Source of the DNA: Ligula intestinalis
Lineage: Eukaryota; Platyhelminthes; Cestoda; Diphyllobothriidea; Diphyllobothriidae
Length of the DNA: 64,000 bases
Direction: 5' to 3'
NCBI GenBank assembly: GCA_036362985.1
Contig: JAYGXS010000004.1
Location: 18,209,964-18,273,963 of the forward strand
Shown: positions 11,027 to 21,397 of the stretch, one piece after another
How the letters are laid out: the number at the start of each line of letters is the position of its first letter
Position numbering within the stretch: the first letter of the stretch is position 1
The notes under the pieces: model-generated
Told to the model about the DNA's origin: nothing
The model's input: the letters and a program-made list of their open reading frames with translations, nothing else
Databases searched by the model: none
Made by a program: the position numbers and the translations under genes

Positions 11027-11062
11027 ATCAGGCATGATCACAGCCGTAACAAGTACAAGTAA

Positions 11063-12000
11063 GTGATCGTGGAAGGTTGTAATAATGGTAGTAGCGATAA
11101 AGAAACTAGAGATAGCAAGTGTAGCAAATGGGTAATAAAGAGTAAGGGAACATAAAAAAATCAAACACAAACAGACAATGGTACGGTATAAAGTGAGAAG
11201 CTTCCTGTCACCACCTACCTCTAATAGGGTACTTACCGCTGCGACCCGGGGGCATACCGGGCGTGGGGACACACACACCGGAGACCCTCGCTTGGTTTAG
11301 CCCGCTGATCGAGGCGGGGAACCGGGGGTGGCCGCCAGGCAAAGCCTAGCTCCGGGGAGCCACAAGTGAGAGTTGGATACACACACACACACACACGACA
11401 GTTCCCCCGTTGATTTCGACTATGGGCACCACGCGCTCCAGCAAGCCGCAGCAAACGCTGAAGCAAGCCGCAACAGACAGTGAGGGCAAGCTGGGCAAGC
11501 AACACGAAGCCACTGCAAGCAGGAGCAACGCTGAAAACTGGCACGAGGGAAAACAGGAGTTTAGGCAGACTTGCGCAGAATCTACCCACTCGCTCGCCAC
11601 TCCCACCTCCGTATCCGGTGTAAAGACAAAATAAATAAGACCGGGGATGAGGGAGGGTATAGATGGCTGGCGCGATAAACACTCACCACGCGCACACTTG
11701 ACACAGCCATCTCGCTAGGTATGCCCCCGACTGCGCGGGAGCACCATAGAGGCCACATTAAGAGGGAGCCATTACAGCCTGACTCTCAGTCCTCCCTCTC
11801 CTCCCATATGCATACACAAACACTCGCGTGCAGAAGGAGCGGCTACGTGGGGGTCCGAGTTTTCCCGTCAGTTGGCAGACCCTCCAAGCCACGGCTTGTA
11901 GCGCACCGTGATAGATTCAGACGCATTCAGATTTATTATAGTGAGGAAAGAAACGCGCCGAGGTCGACCTCACTCTCACCCCCACCTCCACCGCGGGCAA
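11063..12000 (-). repeat. Dispersed repeat family S, copy 2
   Basis: This is near-identical to 1140-2205 over most of its length, including the CGACAGTTCCCCC edge, with a short CA run at 11382-11397. The two copies diverge abruptly at about 2205 and 11990, which marks a family boundary. Its position directly after element C, while 7440 is where matching to copy A is lost, supports insertion of element C between the two halves. Confidence 0.75.
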
Positions 12001-13020
12001 TTCACAATCCTGTGCCCACTTCTTGGGGCACACCGTGAATATACTTTTTCTCCACGGTCGTACTGTCGCTTTAAGTACACGAATATTATCCCTGTCTAAC
12101 CAGGGCCCTCTTGTCCCTTGTGGTAGGCAGTGCAGCTAGTGCTGGATTAGTTGATCTATCACGGACGCGCTTTGCAGTTGGTTAACCAACGAAAGTAGAA
12201 CAGCACAGACAGCTACGGTGCATTTTACTGAATAAATAAACATTCTTAAAGGGTATGTGAATATGCCATAGGATTTCTCGAATTTTTGCTTTCCAATGAA
12301 CCCTTAAATTGCGCTACTAGTCTTCGGCTTCTGTTCACAGATTCGACTATTCCTCATGATATATGTCATTCGCCACCTTTACTGCCAATGTAGAGTAATT
12401 TCAAAAATTATCGCAAAAGCAAAGGCCTGGAAGGCAGGCATCCCAATACAACAAAGGCCTCTTTGTGTTAGTCAGCTGTGTCGTTTTTTGCATCTAACAA
12501 AACCCAACATGAAATATCACTATCACAATATTCTCACACTATTGGTTGCTTTATACGTGTATTATCTGAATGAATCTTATTATTGTAAAGAAGGGGCGCC
12601 CCCCTCCCCCGAAAGTAGATTGGCGGTGCTGCTCTCTCCCTCTGCTAGGAATTATTTCTGCCCAGTTGTCCAAGTAACTTTCGTGGCAATCCATCGCAGC
12701 GGTCGGAATGACTGGCTTACTTTCCAAATACGCTCGGTGATTTTGCGATTACAACTTTCAAGAGCACCGCATCCATGATGGCTTCGACATCGAAGGGGTC
12801 GCTCACTCGGAAGTTGTTCCTCATGTCACCAACCGAGGCAAACCTTGCTATTTTTACGTGGTAGAGCAATCGCCTGAAGCAGGGGGAACGAAAAAAACAA
12901 CACGACTTAAAATGTGGCGATCGGCGGACTGACTGTCTCATCATGACAACACGCCTACTCACACACGTCCTCAACCAGTTTTGGCGAAAAGCGGTATGAA
13001 AACAGTTGCTCCTGCCTCCC
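12001..13020. other. No recognisable gene
   Basis: Moderately AT-rich sequence with scattered short open frames of unconvincing composition. No repeat family noted elsewhere in the window was recognised here. Confidence 0.4.
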
Positions 13021-13028
13021 CTCCCCTC

Positions 13029-13215
13029 GCCCCCCCCCCCCCCCCCCCCGCCTCGCCCCCCCCCCCCCCCCACCCCTCCCCTCTTCCCNNNNNNNNNNNN
13101 NNNNNNNNNNNNNNNNNNNNNNNNNNNNNNNNNNNNNNNNNNNNNNNNNNNNNNNNNNNNNNNNNNNNNNNNNNNNNNNNNNNNNNNNCCCCCCCCCCCC
13201 CCCCCCCCCCCCCCC
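13029..13215. repeat. Poly-C tracts flanking an assembly gap
   Basis: Long C runs with rare G or T occur on both sides of 100 Ns (13089-13188). The N count is a round placeholder. The open frames here that read as poly-Pro or poly-Gly are artefacts. Confidence 0.95.
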
Positions 13216-13860
13216 GCCTTAGTCGTCCGACCCGCCCCAGTCATCTATCACTTTTCCTACTCCTGAAAGTGAAGAAAAGCGTGGAGGAAAAAGCGTGTTT
13301 AGAAGGTAAAAGAGGTGATAGGACAATCGCTGGAGGCGCTGAACAGCATTAACTCAGAAGAATATAGACCAGTTGGCACTGGTGTATGCCATCTAATGAA
13401 CATTATTTTTTTAAAAGGTTGATGTTTTTTAGGTGGGATCTTGGTCCTTGAAGCTCAAATGAATAATCCTCGTTTTTTGGGCGCCTCATAAACACAGGTT
13501 GTGTTGCATGCATCTTCGGCTTTTACATAAGTTTCCTTTTTTCCATTAAGAATTCCTTATGACTAGATAAACATTTCCTATATTCTCAATGTAAGTTTCA
13601 GAGAAAAACTAATTTGTGACTTGACTGTACTGTCTCAGCTTTAAGCGGTGTTTTACCATGTCTAGAAGTTGTGAGCGTTGGAACACCTCTTCAATCGGTA
13701 CGCAGAACGTCCGTGCGCTCAAAGTATCGCTCAAGTTGATGCACTTTGTGATCATCAGATTGAGTCTGCAGTCTCCCGAACTTGTGAAGATCGAACTAAT
13801 CCCCCTTGTATCGCTGATAATTGATTCCAAAGCTGGCAAAAATCGTGTAAGTAGTGCGCT
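13216..13860. other. No recognisable gene
   Basis: Mixed-composition sequence without a credible exon or a repeat that I recognise. Confidence 0.4.
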
Positions 13861-13864
13861 TCAT

Positions 13865-14160
13865 AGACGCCTAGTCCCAGCATGTCGTCCTACGGAAACG
13901 GTGGTTATAGGGTGTTTGGGAGCGGGAAAATAGGATAGGCAGGCAAGGAAATTTGTAGAAGTAAGTGTAACGTGAAAAAAATGTATCTGAATTTGTTTCT
14001 TGCGGCCGCTGGGAGCAAGTTTTTCCACATGTTAATTAAATGTGTGCCTATCCTAGTTCCCCACCCCCGAAAAACCCCTACAACCACCGTTTTCATAGGA
14101 CAAAATTCTGGGACTAGGGATATATGAGGTGCACCGCGTAAACTCCTGTTGCCCCAAAGC
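13865..14160. mobile_element. Small inverted-repeat transposon (MITE-like), copy 1
   Basis: The left arm (about 13870-13935) and right arm (about 14045-14120) are imperfect inverted copies. They share CCTAGTCCCAG, GTCCTA, GAAAACGGTGGTT and GGATAGGCA. The centre is short and non-coding. The larger element at 45156-45731 has the same arms, so this is a family of non-autonomous DNA transposons or foldback elements. No transposase is present. Confidence 0.7.
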
Positions 14161-15700
14161 TTCCTCCTAAACGTGGCCCTTTGTGTGTCGAATTAGGGCT
14201 CCGGTTTGTAATTGCCATACATCATTTGCTGGTAACAGGGAAACCCTGATGTGAGTGGTTTTGGTCTTTTTTTTACTTTCCACGTGTGATGATGGACATA
14301 TTTTCTTCCTCTGTATCCTCCTCCTCCTAACCCACCACCGACTCCTCCTCATTCATATAATGATGTGCATCTGCCAAGTGGGTTTACGCCGGGCACATGA
14401 CGTATGTCCTGGAACATGCAGTTTGTGTGTGGGGGGGGGGGGGGGGGGGGCTGAGGTCAGACCGTATGTTTAGGCAGGGCGTTTTCCTCCTCATCATGGC
14501 GCCTGCCCTGTCCGTCCTCCCCTAATGAGATGGTTAAGTCTGTTTGAGTATTGCCTGTAAACGTGTTAACGTGGGATTTGAGAGCTGGAAGGAGGTGGTT
14601 TCCGATTCCTCGAGTTCCTGAAGACGCGGTCCAGGATACGCTTGTTGGCTTTTAATATTTATTACATAGCGGGTAATTATACGAGGCTGAGGGGGGAAGC
14701 GTTGTAACCTTCAATTCTGCTCAGTTTGATTAATCTGCTTACCTTTAACTAATAACCAGCTGTTTCATTGAACTTAAAAATCTAACCTGATGCTGTTTTT
14801 CGGTAGAATGCAGGAAAATGTGCTTCCCTCTCTGGGTTTGAGAGGGGGGCTGGAGTGTGTATCTATTTTGATACCCAACATTCTTGTCTCCTTTTAACCA
14901 TCGGTCTGACTGTTACCGTCACAGACGCGTGAACCCCGTACTTCGATACGTTAGTCTATTAAGTGATGAAATTTCCTACTAGCCGATGTTTTGGGCTCAA
15001 CAGTCAAGCAGCCCCTCCAAAAAACGAAGCTTCGTTTCGAGGTCGTCGTAGTAGTTTATAGCTCACGCCTTCTGAAAATAATTGGCTGCTGTTTCAGCTA
15101 TTATCGGTGAACAGGAACTGGAATGTGCGCTTTGTACTCGTGTCGGCGGTAGGTTATGTAAACCCGTTTAGCCACAATTAACCCCCAAAATCGTGTGAAG
15201 GGGAACTCGTGGCAACAGGGGTTTTGAGGTTAGGGCCCCAACGCAGACAAGCAGTGAAATGTTTGCAAAAAAAACATGAAAGATAAACTTGCCTCCTGTT
15301 TCAGTCTTTCTACTCCTCGTCTATAACAACTCACGACAGCTGACTGCCTCGCAGTATGCGGCCGTCTACGATGGCCTTTGACCTGCTATCTGGGCGGGGC
15401 GAGAAACCTCATATCTGCATGACTCAAAGAGGATTTTCGTTTGATTAGGTTAATGCGTTCTCTGCATCTATACTGCAGCATCTCACTGAAATTACAAAGC
15501 AGCACCTGGAATCCAATCTTCAGTGTGCGCCCGCACGCCTTCCCAATCTTTTGTCTTTTCCCTTCACGACCAAAATATCCCAGAAAGCTAGAAGCATTGT
15601 TTCCCCGGTGGCGCAAGCCTCTTCATCCCTCCAAAGTCCCATACCGACAGCCCTTTTTGTCGCTACCTGGGTGGTATTACAATAGTGGGTCTATGGCGTT
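14161..15700. other. No recognisable gene; poly-G run
   Basis: An uninterrupted G run lies at about 14430-14450. The rest shows only short frames. The stretch leads directly to the splice acceptor of the exon at 15712. Confidence 0.4.
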
Positions 15701-15711
15701 TTGAGTTGCAG

Positions 15712-16206
15712 GTAGACTTTAACCCCCTGCATGATTCTGTGTTTTTGATGGGACTGTTTTTTATCACGTACTTCCACCACGCCCAGTTCTCCGACACGCA
15801 GAATCAAAAGCCCCTGGTTATTCGGCACATTGGCGTGTACACTACTGTCATCGCGGCGGACACCCTGGCTGACACCGGCGAGGCACACACCCAGGAGCTC
15901 GTCCAGCTGTCAGCCTGTGTCGGATCGGCGGACCAGATCTCAAGGGGCAGTTGGCAACGCTCTCACGGCTCCTCCTCTTCCACCTCCTCCACCACTGCTG
16001 TCCTACTGCCCAGCCCCAAGCCCGTCAACCGCACCCTGCAAGTCAGTCAGTCTCCGTCGTCCCTCGTGCAGTCCAGCCCCTGTATGCGGCGGTCCAATAG
16101 CCCACAGAACGCCGCCGCCACCAGCAGCGGCAACCTGCCCGAGCTCTGCTCCCAGATCCTGTTCAGAAGCTTCAGTCACTCACCGGATGACTTTTGGCAA
16201 CCCTTG
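15712..16206 (+). CDS. Candidate internal exon of an unrecognised gene
   Basis: An open 165-codon exon (495 bp, phase 0 at both ends) is bounded by TTGAGTTGCAG upstream and a strong donor, TTG then GTGAGT, downstream. The first ~70 residues look like a folded, conserved segment (VDFNPLHDSVFLMGLFFITY at the start, later PLVIRHIGVYTTVIAADTLA). The rest is Ser- and Pro-rich and probably disordered. The hydrophobic stretch VFLMGLFFITYF could be a buried helix or a membrane segment. Base composition is GC-richer than its surroundings, as expected of coding sequence. I do not recognise the family. Phase prevents direct joining to the exon at 35552, so at least one exon would have to lie between if they belong together. 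Confidence 0.6.
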
Positions 16207-16299
16207 GTGAGTTTTCTCTCTCTCTCTCTTGCGGCCGACAGCTAGGCGGTTTCCTGTTGCTGGCGATAGTGAGGTTGACCCTCGGCGCGTTTCCTTCCT

Positions 16300-16760
16300 C
16301 ACTAATAATAAATGTGATGCGCTTGAATCTATCGCGGTGCGCTAAAAGCCTTGGCTTAGAGGGTTGCCAGCTGGCAGGTTAGCTCGAACACCGCACTCGG
16401 TTTAGTGTGTGCCTTGTTGTGTGGCGTGGCTGTCTGTGCGGCTGAGAGTCAGATTCTGTGGCTCCTTCTTAATGTGGCCTTTATGGCGCTCCCTGTCGGG
16501 AGCCTACTTAGCCAGACGTGCTGTTTGGTACGCGTGTGGAGTGTTTGTCGCGCCAACCGTCTGCGCCCTCCGGCCTTCTTGACTCTGTCTTGACAACTGG
16601 TTCCCGGTGCGAGAGTGGTCAGAGAGTGAGGTAGTTGCTCCGAAAGTCTGCCTCGCTGTATATATTGTGGAACTCATCGCATGCATCAACTCGTTGAAGC
16701 TCGTAGTGGATATCGTCGAAATTGACGGCCGACCTGTCGTGTGCAGTATTTACGTGATGC
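16300..16760 (+). repeat. Family S solo copy (opposite orientation to copies 1 and 2)
   Basis: Inverse of the family S landmarks: CCTCACTAATAATA, GCGGTGCGCTAAAAGCC, TTAATGTGGCCTTTATGGC, TTGTCGCGCCAACCG and, at the end, GACCTGTCGTGTG. It lacks the flanking sequence seen beyond the CA run in copies 1 and 2, so it is a solo copy ending at the CA edge. Confidence 0.7.
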
Positions 16761-16884
16761 CCCCTCGCCCAATTTTGCCTCAGTTTTGGCGAAAAGTGGG
16801 AAGATGCTATAGATGCGGAGAAAGTCTTCCCGCTAAAGCGAATGGTCGTATTCCGGGTGTTTGTCTCTGTGGGAGTCGAGCTAC

Positions 16885-16975
16885 AGAACCATTTCCGAGG
16901 GAGAAAATGCGATCGCTGGTACATCAAAAAGAAGGTTATTTACCTGAAATTTTGGATTCTTGAGTCCATCATCAT
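16885..16975 (-). repeat. Decayed Penelope-type terminal repeat
   Basis: The words GAGAAAATGCGATCGCTGG, GTTATTTACCTGA and, further on, CATCATCATAG match the order in the copies at 62560-62690 and 42240-42360. The hammerhead core is no longer recognisable. Confidence 0.5.
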
Positions 16976-17790
16976 AGAAAACCGCAGACGATGGTTGTGG
17001 AGGTACAAGGAGTGCAGTGTTTCTAAGTACGTAGTGGCCACGCGACCACCCGCATTTTTAGAAGTCCTGCTATTTTTGAAGATACGCATGCACACCTTCC
17101 CTTTGAGGTAGAAATCACAGAAAAGCGGGTCCGACGCCATTCTGGCTTACGAAACTGAATGCCTCCCTTTACGCACATAGAATATTCGTTTAGCCAAAAC
17201 GCATTAGATATCATTCACTTAAGATCGCTCTCTAGAATATCCATGGTAGATTAAGTTGTTTTTTGTATTTATGAATGAAAATTTGCATATTTTGTGAAAT
17301 TGGACTCAAATTACTGACTTTTTAAATTCCTTTAACATTTTGAGGTCAGCTTAGAACCTTTTCCAAGCCAAAAAGCAAAGAGCATGTCTAGAAAATAGCG
17401 TCTCGTCCCTGAAAGGCTTGAAAAAGTGCTGACGTTAAATGATTTGAAGGCCGCGTACATCACTGCTTTATCGTTCCTTTTCGATGTCCTCAAACAGGGA
17501 GGATGCGGACATTCCCAGGTTGCATACAGTTATTTATTCCATCCTTGTTTAACTTTTATAATGTGGGGAAACTTCATGAAGGCATTCGGCCAAGAGTAGG
17601 GCACTATATCAGGTGCCACCCGTATTACAGGTGAAATTGCGCCAGCATTGTAGTTCGGATTAGTGTTCGTGCCAATTTTTACTTGCACTCGCATGTATCT
17701 TTTGCTACATGAAGATTTTCCAAAACTCTTCTAACTTTTTTGCATTGCTTAATCCGGTGTTTTTCTCGGAATAAGGGAAAGAATAATTAT
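16976..17790. other. AT-rich, no recognisable gene
   Basis: Only short frames of unconvincing composition; no repeat family identified. Confidence 0.4.
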
Positions 17791-17794
17791 TGAC

Positions 17795-17970
17795 AAAAAT
17801 ACAGACCGACAAGGAAAACTGAAGTGGTCACTTCTGGCTCATTAGCCGTCATCAGCCAGCCATACCAAACCTCAAGGGTGGCGACTCCCGAGGCTCGAGC
17901 CCGTGATCTTGTTAGGTAGAAGTCCAACGCTCAAGCCACTACGCCACGGGCTCGTTGTCTGGCCAGTTTT
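17795..17970 (-). mobile_element. tRNA-derived SINE, minus strand
   Basis: On the minus strand the head (about 17970-17890) reads like a tRNA: an A-box-like TGGCGTAGTGGCTTGAGCG and a B-box-like GGGCTCGAGCC. The body contains the inverse of CTGGCTCATTAGCCGTCATC, shared with at least six other copies in the window. No poly-A tail is evident. Confidence 0.7.
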
Positions 17971-18034
17971 GCTCGGGAATATACACACTGGTAGACAGGC
18001 GCTCACCGATCGATTAAGGAACTTGCTCGTTCCG

Positions 18035-18220
18035 TTGTCTAGGGCAGCGAGCCCTTGGCACAGAGCTTAAAGCGTTATACTTCTGACTAAGAAGGTCGCG
18101 GGTTCGAGCTTCGGAAGTTACCACCCCAGAGGTTGGGTGCGGCTGGCTGATGACAGCCAGCAAGTCAGAAATCGCCATTCCGGTCCCTCTAGGCTTTTTC
18201 GATAATGTGTTTTTGCCCAT
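18035..18220 (+). mobile_element. tRNA-derived SINE, plus strand
   Basis: Same family as the preceding entry but in the opposite orientation. The head has TTGGCACAGAGCTTAAAGCG and the B box GGGTTCGAGCT; the body has GGCTGGCTGATGACAGCC and CATTCCGGTCCCT. The two copies lie head to head about 65 bp apart. Confidence 0.7.
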
Positions 18221-18229
18221 AATATGTTA

Positions 18230-18600
18230 GCTGTTGAGCGGCTGATGGTGGGACTCGAGAGCAAGTTCCAAGGCACACTGAGCCGATTCAGTTCCCTGAC
18301 ATATCGATGAGCGCCTATGTACCATAAGCATTATTGGAAACATTTTTCCTGAGTATGCATTGGTTCCAAAAAACGGTTTGTGACCATTGGAGCCGGTCTT
18401 TGCATAAAGAATTTATACACAATGTCAATGTATAGCAGAAAAGCCACGGTTGACTAAAAAAAGGATAAAATGAAAACAATTACCTTATACTTTTCATATA
18501 GGACAGAAAGAGGGCGGAAACAGTTAACTTAAACCGCGATTTTGAGTAGATATAGGCACGAAATGCACAGTATTGCCTTGCTTCCTTCATAAATTACTCA
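18230..18600. other. No recognisable gene
   Basis: AT-rich sequence without credible coding or repeat signals. Confidence 0.4.
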
Positions 18601-18609
18601 ATACTCCAG

Positions 18610-19160
18610 CTAGTCGACAGGAGAAGATGCGATCGCTTGAACAATAAACCGACTTGTCTACCATTTCGAATTCAAACGCGAACCCATCATCCAAGACATT
18701 TGCAGATAAGGATCTTAGAGATAAAGGGCGTATAGTTTTCATAGCACTTAGTTACCGCATGGCCATATGCACACGCTTCCAGCTATAACGATTCCCACGA
18801 TCACTGTTGGAGGTCAAAATTAATGCGATAATTGCATGGCAGTCCGCATGTGAGTCGCTAATGGCCGTGATTTATCATCCCTTCGGATGTTGGCGTGATA
18901 ATTACTCGGCAGTTTGGCCAGCTGTGGGGATCATATCTTCTCCTGCTGAATTGCTTATTTGAAATTGCCTCTTGGCTTCTATCCATGGGCAGAACCATTC
19001 GTTTATTTACTTGGGCCCTCCAACTCACCGTCAGAGTTAAAAGCAGAAACAAACGAGGTGAAAGTAATACGCAATGGCTGCCAATCAAAGGTCAGTCACG
19101 CCGTTGTTGAGGTGTCCGCGCAGGGCTTTGTATGCCGACGCCAGATCGATTGACCGAGTT
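18610..19160 (-). mobile_element. Decayed Penelope-like element 3' remnant (tentative)
   Basis: Bases 18615-18700 resemble the terminal repeat (AGAAGATGCGATCGCTTGAACAA). Bases 18830-18910 share words with the stretch downstream of the Penelope endonuclease at 42400-42600 (GAGTCGCTAAT, CGGATGTTGGCGTGATAATTA). The segment would be a decayed 3' end lying in the same orientation. No intact domain remains. Confidence 0.4.
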
Positions 19161-19639
19161 CTCCTCCGATCTCTTTCAGGTCAGATTTTATTGAGAGAAA
19201 CATAGGTAAATACCTTTGAACTCCCTATTGGTACAGGACACTTTTTTCAATGCATTTGATATGCATAACATTTCAGAACAGTGGCGTTGCCAGTAATTTG
19301 AATTTGGGTAAGGGAGGACCGACAGTGAAAAAACTCCTTAGGCATTGTTTAGAAGTCTAGGGGTTTGAATGCCATTTGAGAGATTTATGGAGAAAAACTG
19401 TCGCCTGGGAGGGGGTTGGGGTGGAGGGGGGATGGAGAATATGTTTGAAGCGGATGGCCTGTGCTAAGAGTGTTTGAAGCATGTCAGGGAGAGTCCAGCG
19501 CGGTTTTCGCCATAATACCCAGGGTCCCACGAAGAGAAGTTTGCGGAGAGCACGCGAACCTCATCGAGTGTCGCGATGCGCCCACCGTGCACCCTTGTTG
19601 GTTTAACGAGTCTGCCTACTAATTGACAGAAGAAATGTA

Positions 19640-19900
19640 ATTGCTAGTTTTCTAAACAAACACATTACTGAAAAGTATCGAGTAGTATGTTTTTATAATG
19701 TTATTATTCTGCAATTCGCTTTCGGCACTGGTAGTTTATTTTCTGGGGCTCAGTGGCTATTTGGTCTAACTTAATCGTGTCTTCAACATGTCTACAGATG
19801 GGTCTGATTTAATCGTAAACGTGTTCTCTGATGGCGACATGACAATGTCCGCGGGCCTGAATTGGGAAAAGTTTTACAAATCCGCGTAGCCGCGGATCAC
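19640..19900 (-). repeat. Diverged 3' fragment of a CR1/jockey-like LINE
   Basis: The words ACATTACTGAAAA, GAGTAGTATGTT, ACAGATGGG and GACATGACAATGTCC parallel 19940-20100, the 3' end of the next element, at lower identity and in the same order. Confidence 0.55.
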
Positions 19901-20022
19901 AACGTTTTGTGGACTCGACGCTTGCTATTCTTGTTATTCTTAACTAACATATTACTGAAAATCAGTGAGTAGTATGTTGATATACATATATATAAATAAT
20001 TTCAGCCTCGCCAGGTCTAATT

Positions 20023-20259
20023 TCAGTGGGCATTTCGGGTATGCAAATCTAAATTTCTCTTGAATGCATTCACAGATGGGAACATAACAATATCCTCGGG
20101 AAGAGCAGTCCAAGCTTCAAATACTCTATTACCAAAGAAGAACTTGCGTGTGTCTAGTCTGGCCCCTGTTATGTGTAGTTTGAAGAGATGCCCTCTTAAG
20201 TTCGTCGTTGCTAACTCGAAAAATTCGCCAGGTAGAAGACAATAGTCCTGCCCGCGCAT
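20023..20259 (-). pseudogene. C-terminal end of element D
   Basis: This encodes LRGHLFKLHITGARLDTRKF and FFGNRVFEAWTALPEDIV, ending ...NAFKRNLDLHTRNAH before a stop. The block is the hallmark C-terminus of CR1/jockey-type reverse transcriptases. Confidence 0.8.
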
Positions 20260-20323
20260 TATACGAAATGCTTGTATCTGATCGCCACGTAGCTGTCTGT
20301 AACTTAACGGAAATAGATCGAGA

Positions 20324-20866
20324 TTAGCTAAACGTCTTTCGTAGCGTAAAAAGCTCTGACCGGTAACCAGTTTGGTCGCGCGCCTTTGGACCTTCTCGAG
20401 GGAATTTAGGTCTTTCGCGGTCCAGGGTTTTCATGCTTAAATTGCGAACTCCAATTTCGGCGCAGTGCAGCGAGGGCTTGAAAGACGTAGAGATCCATAC
20501 TCCCAAATCTTTCTGCGCGTCCACTTCTTGCAGTTGGATGCCATTTAGGCTGTAAACCATGGGGTTCTGAGAACTGGGTCGGCCAACTCGTAGGATACTG
20601 CATTTGTTCTCGTTAAACGGCAAAAGCCAGTTTTGAGATCAAGTTTGAAGGCGGTTTAGGTTTATCTGCAAACGTTCTTCGTCAGCTGAATTTCATATGA
20701 CGTTCAAAATCTTAATGTAATCGGCAAACATAGCCACATCGCAGTCCAGTTCACGGACGGAGTCATTGACGTATATAATGAACAGTATAGGGACAAGGAC
20801 AGAGCCTTGGGGGACACCGCTCTCAACTGCAACGTCTGCTGACTGCTGGTCATCAATATGGACAGT
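20324..20866 (-). pseudogene. RT motifs B and C of element D, catalytic site mutated
   Basis: On the minus strand this reads SGVPQGSVLVPILFIIYVND (motif B), then AMFADYIKI where the family has FADD, and later NENKCSILRVGR and QEVDAQKDLGVWIS. The second catalytic Asp of motif C is Tyr (GAT to TAT, near 20717-20728), which should abolish polymerase activity. Stops and frame changes also interrupt it. Confidence 0.75.
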
Positions 20867-21397
20867 TTAGGAGCGGCCAAGTAAGAAGCTTTGAATCCAC
20901 TTCAGCAGATTTCCTCGAACACCTATTTGGCTGAGTTTGTGCAAATGTCGTTGATGCGGGACGCTATCAAAAGCCTTCTTGAAGTCGATGTAGATTACAT
21001 GAAGCGGATTTCCTCCATAAACTGCTTGAGTCCAGCAATCCAAACAATAGAGCAGGATCGTCACGCAGGACCTGCATCTGCGGAACCCATGTTGCGCATC
21101 CGGTAGAAGGTTATGCTGCTCTAAGAAACGCATCAGCTCTCGCTTTACTACTTTTTCTATAATCTTGCAACAGATCGAAGTGAGGCTGATTGGTCCATAA
21201 GTGCTTGCAGAAACCTTTCTGCCGCCTTTATACAACGGTGTGATCCGTGCGGATTTCCAATCGGCGGGTAAACAACCTGCATTACACAAGGTGGTGAAAA
21301 GCATAGAAAGTGGTTTGGCTAGCTCCTCAGCAAGTTCTTTCAGTAATTTAGGCGGGATGTCATCGGGACCGGATGATTTCGAGTCGTTTAGTGCCAT
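20867..21397 (-). pseudogene. RT fingers and motif A of element D
   Basis: A 176-codon frame with LNDSKSSGPDDIPPKLLKEL, WKSARITPLYKGG, ISLTSICCKIIEKVVKREL, HGFRRCRSCVT, motif A HVIYIDFKKAFDSVPH and KLSQIGVRGNLLKWIQSFL. This is the best preserved part of the element and would be catalytic but for the downstream damage. Confidence 0.85.

Larger units (their letters stand above)
7441..11062 (+). mobile_element. RTE-like LINE (element C), broken
   Basis: This is a plus-strand non-LTR retrotransposon with a GC-rich 5' region (about 7441-7940), endonuclease, reverse transcriptase and a short C-terminal tail that ends at a TAG at 11024-11026, followed by a short AAGTACAAGTAAGT tail. It is inactivated by a 93-bp insertion with a stop, a frame change near 9960-9990, and in-frame stops at 10184-10186 and 10706-10708. 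It lies where sequence resembling 1-2205 is interrupted, so it probably inserted into the leader of LINE copy B. Confidence 0.85.

Noticed and set aside
12717..13352. Pro-rich and Gly-rich frames of 86-175 codons
   Set aside because: They read through poly-C tracts and 100 unknown bases.
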